Source: Capniomyces stellatus
Lineage: Eukaryota > Kickxellomycota > Harpellomycetes > Harpellales > Legeriomycetaceae
Reading direction: 5' to 3'
Assembly: GCA_001661515.1 (NCBI GenBank)
Contig: LUVW01000011.1
Coordinates: 367,789-431,788 of the forward strand
DNA: 64,000 bases
Below, piece by piece: positions 22,245 to 34,325 of the stretch (its first letter is position 1; each line of letters opens with the position of its first letter). Below the pieces are notes generated by a model, which did no database searches, had not been told where the DNA came from, and saw only the letters and a program-made list of their open reading frames with translations. Made by a program: the position numbers and the translations under genes.

Positions 22245-23172
22245 TGTTCTCGGCTATATTTACTATATCTCTCTACCTATCTCTCCCTTTAGGATTTTAT
22301 GCAGTTAAGTTTTAAAGACGCTGGTATAAAGTCAGAAATCAAATTTAGTATATTTCAGAACCGACATTGGACAAACAACAGTATTGAGTTTGCCAGAATA
22401 AAACTTGCCTTTATATATATATATTTTTTATAGCTTCAAAATTTTTTACATTTAAAGTTTACATTTCGACTTACAGCTTCAAATCGCTATTCAATTGACC
22501 TGAGCTTTTCACTATTAGATACACGAGTGTTATACTATTTCGAATATAATGATGTTTATTGTTGATAAACTTGAATAAATTTGGTATCTTCTGCTCATAA
22601 ACCACGTCAGTTTTCTGGCTTATTTGATGCCACATCTTGTAATCAAGAGTGATTGTTTATAGCTCACCACATGACTGTTATATACCCTATGCCAAGCCTC
22701 AAGCTTGTGAGTTGCCATAGCCTGTGCTTTTATATTTGTATCTTAATCGAATCATTGTTTCTGAATTTACTTGGCGATATTTGCTTTTCTAAACCCCGTC
22801 TATTTATTTACTCGATTGGTTCTGTTCTTTTTTCCTTATTTGATTAACCAAAATTAATGGAGGGGCTACAAGTGTAGAATAGCATTTGAGCCATGGCGAC
22901 TAGTCAGATTATTACTATATTTAAAGGATTGGAATTCTTCTAATTTAGTTTGGAACAAAAAGGCAGCAAGGAGCGCTGATAATAATAAAAGAGGTATGGG
23001 AAAGAAGAAACATTATGCAAGGGGAATAATGCCAATGCTTTTTAGTTGGAATATAAGAGGTAATATTAAACAACATATAAAAGAGTAAAAAAAAGCCAAG
23101 AGAATAAGGATCGATAGCCAATATTGATTTCTAGACGTATTGAACAACATTGGGCATTGGAATGGGTGGTTG
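22245..23172. other. Intergenic spacer, nothing identified
   Basis: About 930 bases of AT-rich DNA. Plus-strand frames at 22653-22847 have no family match and no exon context. It should contain the SYLF-gene promoter and the 3' end of the zinc-transporter gene. Confidence 0.45.
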
Positions 23173-24621
23173 CTAGTTATCTTGCATAAAGAAATACTGA
23201 ACTGTCCATCGGCCACCAACAGAGCCAGCTAAATACATTTCAACCTGTCGTTTTACAGCTATTGGGTCTGCCCGGGTATCAACAAAAACATCAAGAATGC
23301 CCTCAGCTTCATCCCACGATGTAAGCCACACAGATTTGTTAGAGTAGGAAATAACGCCAGGAATATCTTCAATTCTTTTAAGACTCGAGTAAATGTGGTA
23401 CTCAAAGTCAGGTGAAACAGCCATAATTAAAATTCTTCCAGTAAACATGACGGTCGCAGAACTAGCAAAAAGTAGCAAAGCTGATATTGTCAAGATTATC
23501 AAAGAGTCCGGTAGTGCAAACCTAATAAGATTTTGATTGTATGAAGAGAAAAAAAAGAATACATGTTGGCGTATTTAGGATATTAGTATATTCGAATATA
23601 TAAGGCATTCTATGCAACCAATAGATATCTGATAAAGGAGAGTCGGGTATAGTTGGACAGGTTCTTACAACGGAGAAAAAACGCTTTTACTGAAAACGAT
23701 TATGGCAGCCGATATCAACGAGATGTATACATTTGGGTTCTTTAGATAGTGTGTTTTTGACTTTTTGTAGTTGAATAGATTTTTCTTTGGCGATTGCCAC
23801 AAGAAAAACGTGTTTTTATACATAAGGGCCGAAAAAATCGTTACTGCCATCGAAAGCAGAATCAGAAAGACAACAAACATCGACAGTTGGGACTCGCTGC
23901 CATGAACAACATCGCTTTCTTTGTTTGAATGGTCAGCAGTGGAGTCCAATATCAAATGCTCAACTCCCTCCTTCAGCGCGTTTACCCCAGAGTACAGCAG
24001 GAAAAGCCCGTTAATAAAAGCCAGCAGCACCGACAGCCGAGAAAGACCGAAAGGATACTGCAATGTTGGGTTTTTGTTTTGCGATATAGATACAACAGAC
24101 GGAATTCCGCTTATAATAAGACTTAGGCCATCGTGGATTATAATTGCCGAGTAACTCGCAAGCGCTAGATTTCAATTAAATTAAATTAAATTAATTCATT
24201 TTGTTTTTACTTTCATTTTCGACTTTGATTTACAAAAACCATTCTTGTACAGATTCAAAATGGTGGTAGAAAATAACACGTCCTTACCCAAGTTTTTGCT
24301 AAACGTTCCAATAAACCATAGCGATGCGCCTATCAGTAAATGAGCACCAATCCATACAAGGGGCGGCAAGTCTGTACCCCTTTTTGAGAAAAGCGCATGT
24401 TTTAGTCTCTGCTTGGAAATATCCGAGCCTTGGTTAATCTGAGCTGGCTTGAATGTAGATATGGTATCAAAGTTGTGCGAGTGATGCTCGTGTTTCATTT
24501 TGCCTCCAGTGCTCGAACTTTTGTTGATTGTTTTGGTATCTCCCTGGCCTCCCTCGTCGAATTGCTTACGGGTTAAATTCGCGTTTTCAAACCCGATCGA
24601 GTTCGAGATTCCGCTTTCCAT
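23173..24621 (-). CDS. CDF-family zinc transporter subunit, ZnT6/Zrg17-like
   Basis: Three exons: 24621-24288, 24164-23669, 23521-23173; phases agree, giving 392 residues. Cation diffusion facilitator features are FGLSRLSVLLAFINGLFLLYSG after the second membrane helix, then further helices. A C-terminal cytosolic domain follows, with DIPGVISYSNKSVWLTSW and RWTVQYFFMQD, as in ZnT6. The soluble N-terminus has an HEHHSH cluster. The TM2 metal site, normally HxxxD, reads HDGLS, and the TM5 region (NVYISLISAAIIVFSKSVF) has no HxxxD. ZnT6 and yeast Zrg17 are likewise transport-inactive partners of ZnT5/Msc2 that load zinc into the early secretory pathway, so this is probably such a helper subunit. 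Confidence 0.85.
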
Positions 24622-26032
24622 TTTTTTTCTTCTATTTATCTATCTCACTATTCTTCAGCTTTTCTATATTGGCTTGACTCTAAAGAATCGACTTTTCCTG
24701 CTGGACTGAGCTACCTTTGTTCTTTTTGCGCAGTTTTAGGTGAAGTGGTAGGGTTATTCGCTTTAAGCTATAACCTGTTCTATTTAAAGTTCCAAGGTAA
24801 AAAATAAAGATTAGGATGGAAAAAAACGATTAGAAATCCCAGCCTTTAACACAGCAATTTTTTTATATTAAACCTTTAAAACGATAATAGCAGGTTTTAA
24901 ATGAGGAGCAATAAACCCGTGTACTTTAAATTCAGGCTAAATTAATTTTCTGGAATTTTGTTTCATTTCAAACTTTAACTCAATTTAATGGTAAATAATA
25001 TAACTTCAGATTGTACTTGTTTCACAAGTCTAGTAAAAATCCAAAAATAAAAATAAAAAAATAGGCTAGCATTTGGAAGTAAGTCCTTGGGATTCAAATG
25101 CTTATTTGGCGGTCCGAGTTTTTTAAGCGAAATTCTGGCCTAGTTTGACATTTTCGTCTTTTTTTCTTTGTTTACTGTTTCCCGCTTTATTGCCTAATTC
25201 TGCATTTTCCTAATTACCATGTTTAATACTGGTATCGTCAGTATCCTCTCTCCCTCCCCCCTGTTCTCATTTGTGATATAAAAGGCTGACACTATTTACT
25301 TTTCACTCTTTGTCGAGTGAAAATGGATATTGCATTTCCTGTGATCAAATCAAAAGCTTTGGTTAAGATGCCAATGGGCCATTGGGCTATATTTATCAGC
25401 AAAATTTTCTTATTTTTCTTTTTTTATGCAGCAACTTGGTTTAATAGCAGAGGCCCGTCGATCAGCTTTACTTATACGCTTAAAATACTTTTAGGACGGT
25501 TGCATTGATACTGGGGAGGTTCAAACCAGACTAAGCCATGTTGATATCAACTATCCAGACACATCTTGGGATATATATACATTTTTAATTTTCTAGAATA
25601 TGCTCAACAGTATAACTCAAAACTTCTCAAGTAAAAGAAAAAAAGGAAGAAAAAAAACAAGGAACTAGGAAATAAGTAAATGGGCTTCATAATCGTACCA
25701 TAAAAACTTTTAAACTTTGAAACTGCAAACCCGAATTATCTCGCCATGAATTGGCCAAAATTTGGCAGTTTTGCTCTAAATGCCATGTAATGTTATATTT
25801 TTTTTATTGATATTCATTAATATGATAATTATTTTACGTTGTTTTTTTTTAAATCAAGATAGCAAAAATCACAACCATTTCTTGGTTTAATTGTTAATGC
25901 AATAAATTCTCTTTTGATTCCTTTACTTTATGCACTTTGCTGATTACAAGTTCACTTTTTAAATACTCACAAACAGCATTTCACTTATTAAGCTAAACAT
26001 ACGACTAAATTTAAAACGCCAAAATATAAACG
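24622..26032. other. Divergent intergenic region
   Basis: About 1.4 kb between two divergent genes (CDF transporter and PET100), so it should carry both promoters. A 61-codon ATG frame at 25323-25508 (MDIAFPVIKSKALVK...) has one hydrophobic segment and no recognised family; it may be a small gene but I do not claim it. No RNA gene is seen. Confidence 0.4.
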
Positions 26033-26749
26033 ATGAGAGGAAATCCAAAAATCGAAGTGTTCAAGGTAACTACTGGCAGCATATTGAAAGACCAACTAAA
26101 AAGGCAGAGAATTTAGAGAATTCAGCCTCAATTCCAAGAATCATATGTGTGCATATTTGATCAAAGATTAAATGCCAAATGTTTAATTTAAGTTTAATAA
26201 ACACCGATGTTTTGTGTACATAGTTTGCAGTTTATCTGTTCTTGCCTGTTAGTTTCATGACATTTTTTGGTGCACCATACTTCTACGAAAAGTTTGTTGA
26301 CAAGGTTAGCCACTGATACAACGTTTACCATACGTGAATATGATGTTGTTTCAATCCACTGCTATATTTTTACACTTGATTTGGCACATCTTTCTTTAAT
26401 GTGGTTTTGGAGCAGTCGTTTTAAATTCTGTCTTTTTTTCCCACTGACAACTATTCATTGTTTAGGACTACTTTGAGTATAACCCAATAGCCAAAAATGT
26501 AAGTTGAAGATCGGTATAAACAACCAAAGAACTCTGATAGCCATATAATCAAAATTCAAGTATTTTACTCGGGTACAAATTAAATGCAAACAGGTGTACT
26601 AAACGTGCAAATGCACTTTTTGTAACTAGCACCCTGCTGCTACCGTAGAAGGAGCCCATGCACAGCTGCTCAAGCTGAGAGAAGAGCGACTAAAGAGGGT
26701 TGCATCGCGACAGTCAAAAGAAAAGGAGGAGAGCGAAAAGAGTTCATAA
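26033..26749 (+). CDS. PET100: Cytochrome c oxidase assembly factor Pet100
   Basis: Four small exons: 26033-26065, 26224-26304, 26466-26498, 26630-26749; every junction is phase 0 and the product is 88 residues. None would be found as a single ORF. The protein begins MRGNPKIEVFK, then one membrane segment FAVYLFLPVSFMTFFGAPYF, a short acidic linker DYFEYNPIAKN, and a Lys/Arg/Glu-rich helix with LKLREERLKRVASRQ. This order (LEIFK-like motif, single TM helix, charged KKERLAKR-like tail) and the size match Pet100, an inner-membrane chaperone for complex IV assembly. Donors are GTAACT, GTTAGC and GTAAGT. Confidence is limited by the short length of the family signature. Confidence 0.8.
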
Positions 26750-27085
26750 AGACAACCAAGATTGGGCCAGAGGGCGGCTATTTCAGCAATAAAGTGAAAT
26801 GCTTGCTGTCGCTACTAATGCATTCCAGCGTTCCTTCTTCTTTTCAACCCACAAGACCGAAATTGATCCATTGACTGTAATTGTAGGGCCTTTTATCGGC
26901 ACAACCTGAATAGCAGGGGCTTTGTGGTTGTAGAAACAATTATATTTTATCAGTACCAAACCACTTATTCCAATCTATATTTATTTAGGTATACCTTATA
27001 TATAATATATAATAACTTAAAAATAACACTGACAAAAAAAGAAAACAAAGATGGTGCAAATATTTAAGGGGGGGCTATATTAAGG
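26750..27085. other. Convergent intergenic spacer
   Basis: 336 bases between the 3' ends of PET100 and TAP42, AT-rich with TATATAATATATAATAA near 27000. No gene is seen. Confidence 0.5.
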
Positions 27086-28999
27086 CTATCCGTGGTTGGT
27101 TCGGTTTCCCCAACCACGAGGGTTTTCGTCTTTAAAGTCGTCCCAGTTGCGTTGTTTGTATGTCTCGGCGTTCACAGCAGCCTCGTCGTTATCATCAACA
27201 TCAGGCTTAGGTTCTGGCACTTTCCTACTCAACACACAATTGTTTGATTTATCAATTAAAGATTGGATTGATGTACATTCCACTTTAAAAAAAATCAACT
27301 TAAAGAAAGATGTGAAAGTACAATATTAAACAGCACACAACAGATCTATATGAAAGTTTGGCCATTTAAACCTACCCTCCACCAGTAATAACGTTGCCTT
27401 TTTCAAACTCTTCATCGATAAACTGATCAATGGACTTTGTGGGCAATGCGTAGCCTGGCCTAAACACATTTTGCTTAATCGTTGTCCGATTGTTTGTTAT
27501 TACAAAAGTCTGTATGGGTTTGCCTTTATCGTCAAGCAGTCTTCCGTTCATATCGTTTCTGTTTGCAGCGCCTCCCCTTCCATATGCTCCCCCATCCAGC
27601 TTCCAATCAACATCCTTGCTCCCAGAAACTCTTCCTTTTTCGTTTTGATCTCGTGTGTCGGCTATCCGTCCTATTCTGTCTTGAACAGGGATATCCCGCT
27701 CGCTTTTATACGTGTTTTCATTCACGCTCATTTGTTCAAACCTTTTTAGTAGCTGGACCTCGTCTTGGATAGACGATAGGTTGTCTAACGCCTGTTTGGT
27801 GCGGAGTTCAACAAGTTTAATCACATGCTCTCTTTTAAGTTCATCGTCCTCCTCGTCGTCATTATCTGCATCCTCGGCTCCTTCCAAATCTCGACTGATC
27901 TCTCGTAGCTCTTTATTCCCTTGCAGCTGACTCTCGATAACCTGGTTTTAAATCATCAATAATAGTTTAGACATGTACAAACCTTATTTCTTTTCTTTTG
28001 TTTATTCTTCATTTTTGTTCACCCTATTTTAGTATCTTCAATGTATTACCTTTATGTTTTGCTTCAACTCCATTTGCGCCTTGTATCTTGCTATCTTTAA
28101 ATTCCGGTGCTCTTCAGCCTTTATTTTGACATTGTTCACTATCTCTTCAAAATGTCTCTTGTCCTAAATCCACAATAAAAAAAAACTCACATTTGTTGGC
28201 TAATTCGTCTGGATTTCACATATATCAACACAAAATCTGGAATGTGTTACAACAGCCACCGGACACTCGGCACCATACCTCAGGCTTGGCAATACCCAGC
28301 TCAAATACTCTGTTTCCAAATTCCAGCAGCTTGTTCTATATCAGACACCAGTTTAAACATTTGAGCCAATTGGACAGCAAAAGAAATAATTCACAACAGA
28401 CATTCTGTGACTTCAAATATCCGGTCCAATCGATTACTATACCAGTCATTTGCCACCAACCTTTGCCTTTTCCAGAACTTGTAACCGATTCTTTTGCACC
28501 CGCAGACATGCATTTGCCTGTAGCAATGGAAGCATTAGATACCTATTTTGGAAGGTGCAATCGCGCGTTATTCTTTAGCACAGGCACCCTGACTTTTACA
28601 AAGTATGGATGGCGTAGTTTATTTTAGTGTAGTGCTAAATATAGAAGGCAATTAATTACTCTAAATCTGATGTGTTGTAATCTTCGATTGTCTCGTTGCT
28701 ACTAAATAGAGATAGTTTTTGGACAAACTCTTCGCATGTTTCCAAATTCGACAAGACCTCTGAAACCAATTCCTATTGAGGGTTCACGTTTATTGTTTTG
28801 TTTCACTTATTTCCTCTTGGCATTCAAAAAACGACGTGTTTAGTGGTTAGTGGGGTGGCTGCAGTCAGTCAGTCTTGAAATAGCTTACTTGGAACTCTGC
28901 TGAATCCGCTCTTAACTCGCTGGACTCCAGGTTTTTGATTTGGAGCTTGGTTTTGATGTACAGCTCTTTTAGGCTAACATTTTTCTGTTGCTCCTCCAT
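27086..28999 (-). CDS. TAP42: PP2A-associated protein Tap42/IGBP1 (alpha4)
   Basis: Seven exons: 28999-28889, 28772-28660, 28542-28461, 28335-28279, 28163-28050, 27941-27376, 27224-27086; phases agree at every junction, giving 393 residues. Tap42 binds type 2A-like phosphatase catalytic subunits and links them to TORC1 signalling. The helical N-terminal half has SLKELYIKTKLQI, LSLFSSNETIEDYNTSDLEY (split by an intron), LMLPLLQANACLRVQ and IARYKAQMELKQ. The C-terminal half has the family block PIQTFVITNNRTT, then FRPGYALPTKSIDQF and the diagnostic end NWDDFKDENPRGWGNR. The third exon was placed by similarity: its acceptor AAAATAG gives a frame that joins DLE to YLML, while other acceptors hit stops. 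Confidence 0.93.
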
Positions 29000-30086
29000 T
29001 GCTACCTGCTCCTAACTATTCAAAAATATATATTGGCTGTGGTTTTAAACAATAAGGTGGTATTACTCAACTTTAGTCTAGTCTTTGCCAAGGTGTAATA
29101 TTGTTTACTTTTGCCTAGCAAGAGGTTTCTGTATTTTACGATTTTCGGTTGGGTCTTTTATTTAACATTTTATCAAATAGTTTGTTGGATTTTTTCATTT
29201 TCGCTACTTTTCGTTTTTACTTTTACTATTATATTTTTTTTACCATGGATTCCAGTCAATAGCATGAATCTGTTTACCTTTAGAACGGTGAAAAATGCCA
29301 CCAATAGTCGCAAATGATATTTGACCAGTTTGTTCATACCCAGATTTGTAACACCACCAATTTTGTTTTATTTAATTAAGGTCATCAAGAAATACAGAAC
29401 AATGTAAAAATTGGCATTCTAATACACAGCTTGCCCGCCAAAGGTTCTTACTGGACAAGCCAAAATAGCATCCAGTATCATTTTGAAAACACAGCGATGG
29501 CGGTTACTCTGCCTTAACAGATCGATATAGCAAGTCAGTCGTATATAATACGGCCACCAAAACTTAATTCAGTGCTAAAGTGACAATAAACATAACGACA
29601 AAACATATCTCATCTTCTAAAAAGCAAATTGAAATAAAACAGGTCGAGATAGCTTTTGGTCGATTGTTCTGTTGTAGATGATGTTTAATTCCACGTGGTT
29701 TCCATAACCCTTTGACTTGGTTACAACGGAGAACAATTGGCATAAAATTTAAATTAGGTTTTACAAATATCCAAAAAGGAACGAGTTTTTCAGCCATTAT
29801 GATATAGAAAAAAGGAAACTCGCAATTTTAAACAAAGCAAAAACAAAACTCCACTAATACAAAACTACACAAATACACAATGAATCCTAGTAAATTAACA
29901 AAAACACAATAGTAACATATCATCATTGAATTAAAAAGACCAAGCTTCCTTCTTTACAGCAGTTTTATTTAAAGTTTTGTTATTTGAAAGCAGAAATACT
30001 ACATATTCTGTAGCCCACTAATATACACGTTAGTCTATCAACTTTGGAATCTGACCTAAAGAAACGCATTTAAACCAAAATTTATC
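29000..30086. other. Divergent intergenic region
   Basis: About 1.1 kb between TAP42 and the WBP2-like gene, holding both promoters. One small minus-strand frame (29564-29797) is listed separately. A plus-strand hydrophobic frame at 29111-29317 has no ATG context or exon support. Confidence 0.45.
29564..29797 (-). CDS. Hypothetical 77-residue protein
   Basis: An ATG frame at 29797 with no recognised family. The N-terminal half is mixed hydrophobic and basic (VRC-free, with KGLWKPRGIKHHLQQ), and the C-terminal 25 residues form a hydrophobic stretch rich in Cys, Ile, Phe and Val. It could be a small membrane protein or a chance frame; no flanking exons were found. Confidence 0.25.
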   Translation of the reverse strand: MAEKLVPFWIFVKPNLNFMPIVLRCNQVKGLWKPRGIKHHLQQNNRPKAISTCFISICFLEDEICFVVMFIVTLALN

Positions 30087-31238
30087 ATGGCTGTGAATTG
30101 TGTTTTGTTTTCGACTCAAGACCTATCTCCAGTTGCGCTGCCAGGTGAAAATATACTTTATGTGGCCGAGAAGGTTTCCTTGACTCTCGATTCAGGAAGG
30201 TAATTTGCGTTCCAAAGTCACAAAAGCAACGAAAGAAAAGAAAGAAAGAAAGAAAGAAAGCTCAGACTAGCTAGATTAATCCATAAATGTTTTTCTATTT
30301 TTGCTATTTTGTAGCGGTTACCCTGGCGATTCGATTTCCTATAGATGTTCAAACGGCACGGCGTATATCTCAAACAAAAGAGTCTTTTATATATCTTCGC
30401 ACAGCAGCAATATTGCCGGCACCAGCAGTTCTGCCGCAAGACCAGGCGAGATTTCGAGCTTTTCGGCACCTATGACCTACTTGTCAGACATAAAATACCA
30501 ACAGCCAATTTTTGGCGCCAACTATTACCAAGCTGAAGTAGAGCCGGTAAATAGACTCAACACCTTTTTTTTTAACCTGTAAATGTATACATACACGTCT
30601 GAGAGTGCCTGGCTGCATTTACTAACAAAGTGTGCTTTACCAAGACCTGGACACTGCTGTTTACAACCCCCCATGTTGCTTGATCAACGACAACCTAATT
30701 TTACATACACAATATTTTCCATAGGTCCCAGAGGGTGGGTTCAAAAAAAGCGCAACTTTGAAGCTAACTTTTAAGGAGAAAGGTACTTGCTTTAGCCTAA
30801 TTATACAATATCATAATAATGTGCTTTGAATTGAATGTTAAACTCATAATGCTAATATCAACGTGATTTTATTGTAAAATAAAGGGGGATACGAGTTCTA
30901 TGTGATAAACAGACAAATGCTAGACAGAATTAGAGGTAATTTATTGAAAACCATTGCTGGATTTGACAGTTTTATCTGAGGGCTAAGCTTTGGCATTACT
31001 ATCAGCAGCATGTTTATGGGAAAAATGAGATAAAGGCTATTTAATATTGATTGAAGCTAATAATACTTTTGCGTTCACGTCATCTGTAGAAACGGGCGAA
31101 ATCCCTGACCACAACGAGGCTTTACCTTCATACAACACCGCAATAGGACAGCCCGAGCGTGCAAGCCAGGTTGACCAGCCTCCTGGCTATTCTGGAGGTG
31201 CGCCGTCTGGGTTTGCTCCCAATGCTGGGAAAAACTGA
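30087..31238 (+). CDS. WBP2-like GRAM-domain protein with PPGY motif
   Basis: Five exons: 30087-30199, 30315-30546, 30725-30782, 30885-30935, 31057-31238; phases agree, giving 211 residues. The N-terminal two thirds is a GRAM/PH-like fold of the WBP2 type: NGTAYISNKRVFYIS, FSAPMTYLSDIKYQQPIFGANY, LKLTFKEKGGYEFYV and MLDRIR. The C-terminus is Pro/Gly/Ala-rich with LPSYN and PPGY, the latter a WW-domain-binding PY motif. WBP2 relatives interact with NEDD4-type ubiquitin ligases and transcription regulators in animals; fungal members are largely uncharacterised. Two acceptors use GAAG or AAAG rather than a pyrimidine-AG, but the phase and protein match support them. A GAAA repeat sits in intron 1 (about 30232-30260). 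Confidence 0.9.
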
Positions 31239-31611
31239 TACCTTTTAGGCTTTTATTTGACCAGTACCTAGTTAACTAATGTAGTTCTTGTGTTTATATT
31301 TCTGTTTTTGGTTGGTGTAATTTTTTGCTCCAGTTTCAAAGAACAAGCCAGTTTGGCTTTATTTTGTTAAAAACGACCACTTTGCCTTTTCGACTTTATT
31401 AGTTACCAATCAGCTAAACTTTACAGATAGTACTAGTCCACAACATTGTGTATTGGTGAGATAAAAATTGCAAGTGTATTTGGGGCGATGTATTTTTTTT
31501 TAAAAAAAGGGGTGTATGAAAACACAAGTAAGCCGACTTTAAATGACTGTATGAAACCAATTCTAAAAACACCGGTTTGGATAGTGTTAGACATAAAAAA
31601 AGCACATCATA
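31239..31611. other. Convergent intergenic spacer
   Basis: 373 bases between the 3' ends of the WBP2-like and haem-lyase genes. Short frames on both strands are AT-driven. No gene is seen. Confidence 0.5.
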
Positions 31612-32575
31612 TTATTGCTCGTCCGTTTCTTTTGGCTTTTTGAAAAACATGGAAATTCTGCTGAGTAGTCCATCAAAAGAGTCAATGGCTGGCCTGACAT
31701 CCAAACTAAATGCGGGGTTTCCATTCTCCTCAGGTGCCTCGTAGTAGTCAATTACATATCTTACTTGTTTGCCACATCTGTCTACATACCAATCGTGGCG
31801 ATCAAACGGACGCACCCCACTACTCAAGGAAAATAACAAGTGCTTTAGTGATCAAGTTTATAGTCATGACTGAATAGCAAGAAGACTACAGATTAATACA
31901 TAAAGAATTATTGTATTTATACAAGCTCTTACTTGAACCATCCCAAAACCCGAGCTTTTGGGCTTAAATCGTGCGGCCGGCCCTGCAAGCGCGATAGACG
32001 GTGTATTTTACAGCTCCTATAAACAAGAAACAGAAATGTTAAATCTGATGTACTTCGATAAGGAGCTAAGAAGATATTGCTTTGTGTGCCAGTATATTTG
32101 GGGTAAACACTTACGGATCTCTATTCTTTTCCCACTTCAAAACCTCAAACCAAGCACCTTCGTTCAAAAAGTTGTGGATTTCCACCATTGTGTCTACGTG
32201 TTTTTCTTCAACTCCCATACCCTTCCTCGATAAAGCATTGTAGAACTGCTGCGGTGAGGGGTACTCCCAGTTTTCAATGCTGTCGTCTGAATTGGACAGC
32301 ATATTGCTATCGTTTGTGTTTTTGTTTGTCGAATCTTTAATCACTCGTGGAATTGAGGATATTTCTCTTTCTGTTGATAAGGCTTGTATTTGGCCACTTT
32401 GAGGGGTTTGTGGTAGATCTGGCATCATGTTTAGCGGATTTATATACTCCTCTTTCGAGCTTTCGCTGCCAGAGTTTGATTTTACAGGGCAGCTGGGAAG
32501 CGAGGATTTACTATCTGATTCATTTTTTGCCAATTTTGTGTGATCGACTGGACATTTCGGATCCTGACTGCTCAT
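31612..32575 (-). CDS. CYC3: Holocytochrome c synthase (cytochrome c haem lyase)
   Basis: Three exons: 32575-32115, 32016-31933, 31819-31612; phases agree, giving 250 residues. It attaches haem covalently to apocytochrome c in the mitochondrial intermembrane space. The N-terminus carries two Cys-Pro-Val haem-binding motifs (KCPVDH and SCPVKS). Next comes a low-complexity Ser/Asn linker, then the conserved core: [84 protein letters not shown], and [15 protein letters not shown] at the end. The middle exon is only 84 bases but carries the invariant GRPxDLSPKAR block, which confirms it. Confidence 0.94.
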
Positions 32576-34325
32576 GTTTACTATATTTATAACCTTCCTC
32601 GGTGTGTTTATCTATTTAATCTCGTTGATCGGATTCGTTTTTAAAGGCAAAAAAAATAAAATAGCGTTGGATTTTAGATTTGATATTTAATTTTACTATT
32701 TAGTTGACTTTTTTTTTTTAAAAAAAAAATAAAAAAAAATTAGAACCAGCTTTGTAAAGATCAACTTGCCAAATTGATTGGTGCTTATTGATTGATAGCG
32801 AGGCCAACAGGCAAATTTTGTATTCTCAAAATATCGAGTACAATGACTGTTTGTGTTTAAAAATCAACCATTACTATTTAGGTTTTGTCCAAGAATACCA
32901 CACTTTTAAAGAGAGAATGTATATGAAAGAGTGAAAACATCAACAAGATTGCCAAAAAAAAAAAACCCTTTAATTATAGTCAAAATGTGGTTAAATAAAC
33001 CACTGTTCAGTTCATCAGTTTGATATTGACTTGAGCTGTTGTTTCAAACTGCATGGCGTTAATGGTTATGAAATGTTAAAGATGCAAAGTTTAAAAACCA
33101 GCTACACTGTTGCCCGAATGGAGGGGACCAAGAAACAGTCGTATTATGTGATTTTATATGGACGTGGGAACTTTGATGCCTTTGTTTACAAACTGACGTT
33201 CCGCAGTTAAATCAAAGTGGGAAATACAAATAATAAAACACAAAACTATGTAAACATAAGCTGCTGGGCCAATTATGGTTGGATGGTATAAATACAAGAC
33301 CAAACGGATCGGGCTATTTAATGAAAATCGTTAAAGTGGAAACTCTCGGTTTTATTTATTGTGTGAGAAAAAGTTGGTGCGTTTTTTTTCGTTATTTGGT
33401 TTATCAACATTGGTAGTAATTAGTCGAGGGTTTGTCTTAATGATTTATTACTGTGACTGCTGACTAATATTGGAAAAGGATGGCGAATTTAATATATTAA
33501 ATACCCACAAATTAGCGGAATATATTAATATCAGTCATGAAAATGAACAAGAAACATATAGTTCAAGTGTTGGTTTTAAAAAAAAGGGACAACTCATCAA
33601 ACTCACTCGATTTGAAAGAGGAAAAAAAGATTTTTTCTTTCTTGCCGGAATTGGACAGATTTGTTAAAAATTTGTCGCAATTGGTAATTAATAAACAAGA
33701 CATTGCTAAATCCAAAGCGCAATAGTAATAGTAGATTGGGGATTATAGACCATAGAAACCAACTAGCTAGGTTTTTGAGTGTTTTTTTTTATTTACAATG
33801 TTTGAAGCAAGTAAAAGTAATAGTAAAAAAAAAAAATCAACGTCAATTAGTATGGATATCAAAAAATAGAAAAAAAATCAACTGGTGGAAATGTGCAGAA
33901 ATAAAAGTTTGTTGAAAAATGCTGAAAAGTTGGTCAAGTTTCTGAACTGAACTGAACTGATATGAATAGGCAAAAATAGAAGGGGCGCAAGTTATGTATA
34001 AATACCATCAGCAACAACCCTTTCTTCGGCCAACAGTTTGATAATCTCTCTCAAAAAACCTGATAAAAGCACAGACCAAAAGTCTAAATAATATTGAGGT
34101 GCTTAATAAGTAGCCTTTGATAAATAAAGGGCAAGTGATAAATAAAGGACAAGTGATAGATAAAAGACAAGTAATATATAGAAAGAAAGTGGTAGATAAA
34201 AGACAATTGATAGATAAAAGACAAGAGTTAAATAAAGAGCAAGTGATAGATAAAGGACAAGTGATAGATAAAGGACAAGTGGTAGATAATTTTCGTTTTC
34301 GTTAGAAAATAATCAAGTAAAAAAA
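32576..34325. other. Divergent intergenic region before the ABC transporter
   Basis: About 1.75 kb of AT-rich DNA between divergent genes. A 60-codon Lys-rich ATG frame lies at 33543-33725 (MNKKHIVQVLVLKKR...); it has no family match and could be chance. An 18-bp minisatellite fills 34122-34287 and is listed separately. Confidence 0.4.
34122..34287. repeat. 18-bp minisatellite upstream of ABCC gene
   Basis: About nine copies of AGATAAAGGACAAGTGAT with substitutions (for example AAATAAAGG, AAGACAAGTAAT). The array ends about 40 bases before the ABC transporter ATG at 34326. Because 18 is a multiple of three it keeps a frame open (Asp-Lys-Gly-Gln-Val-Ile repeats), but this frame stops before the gene. 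Confidence 0.9.
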
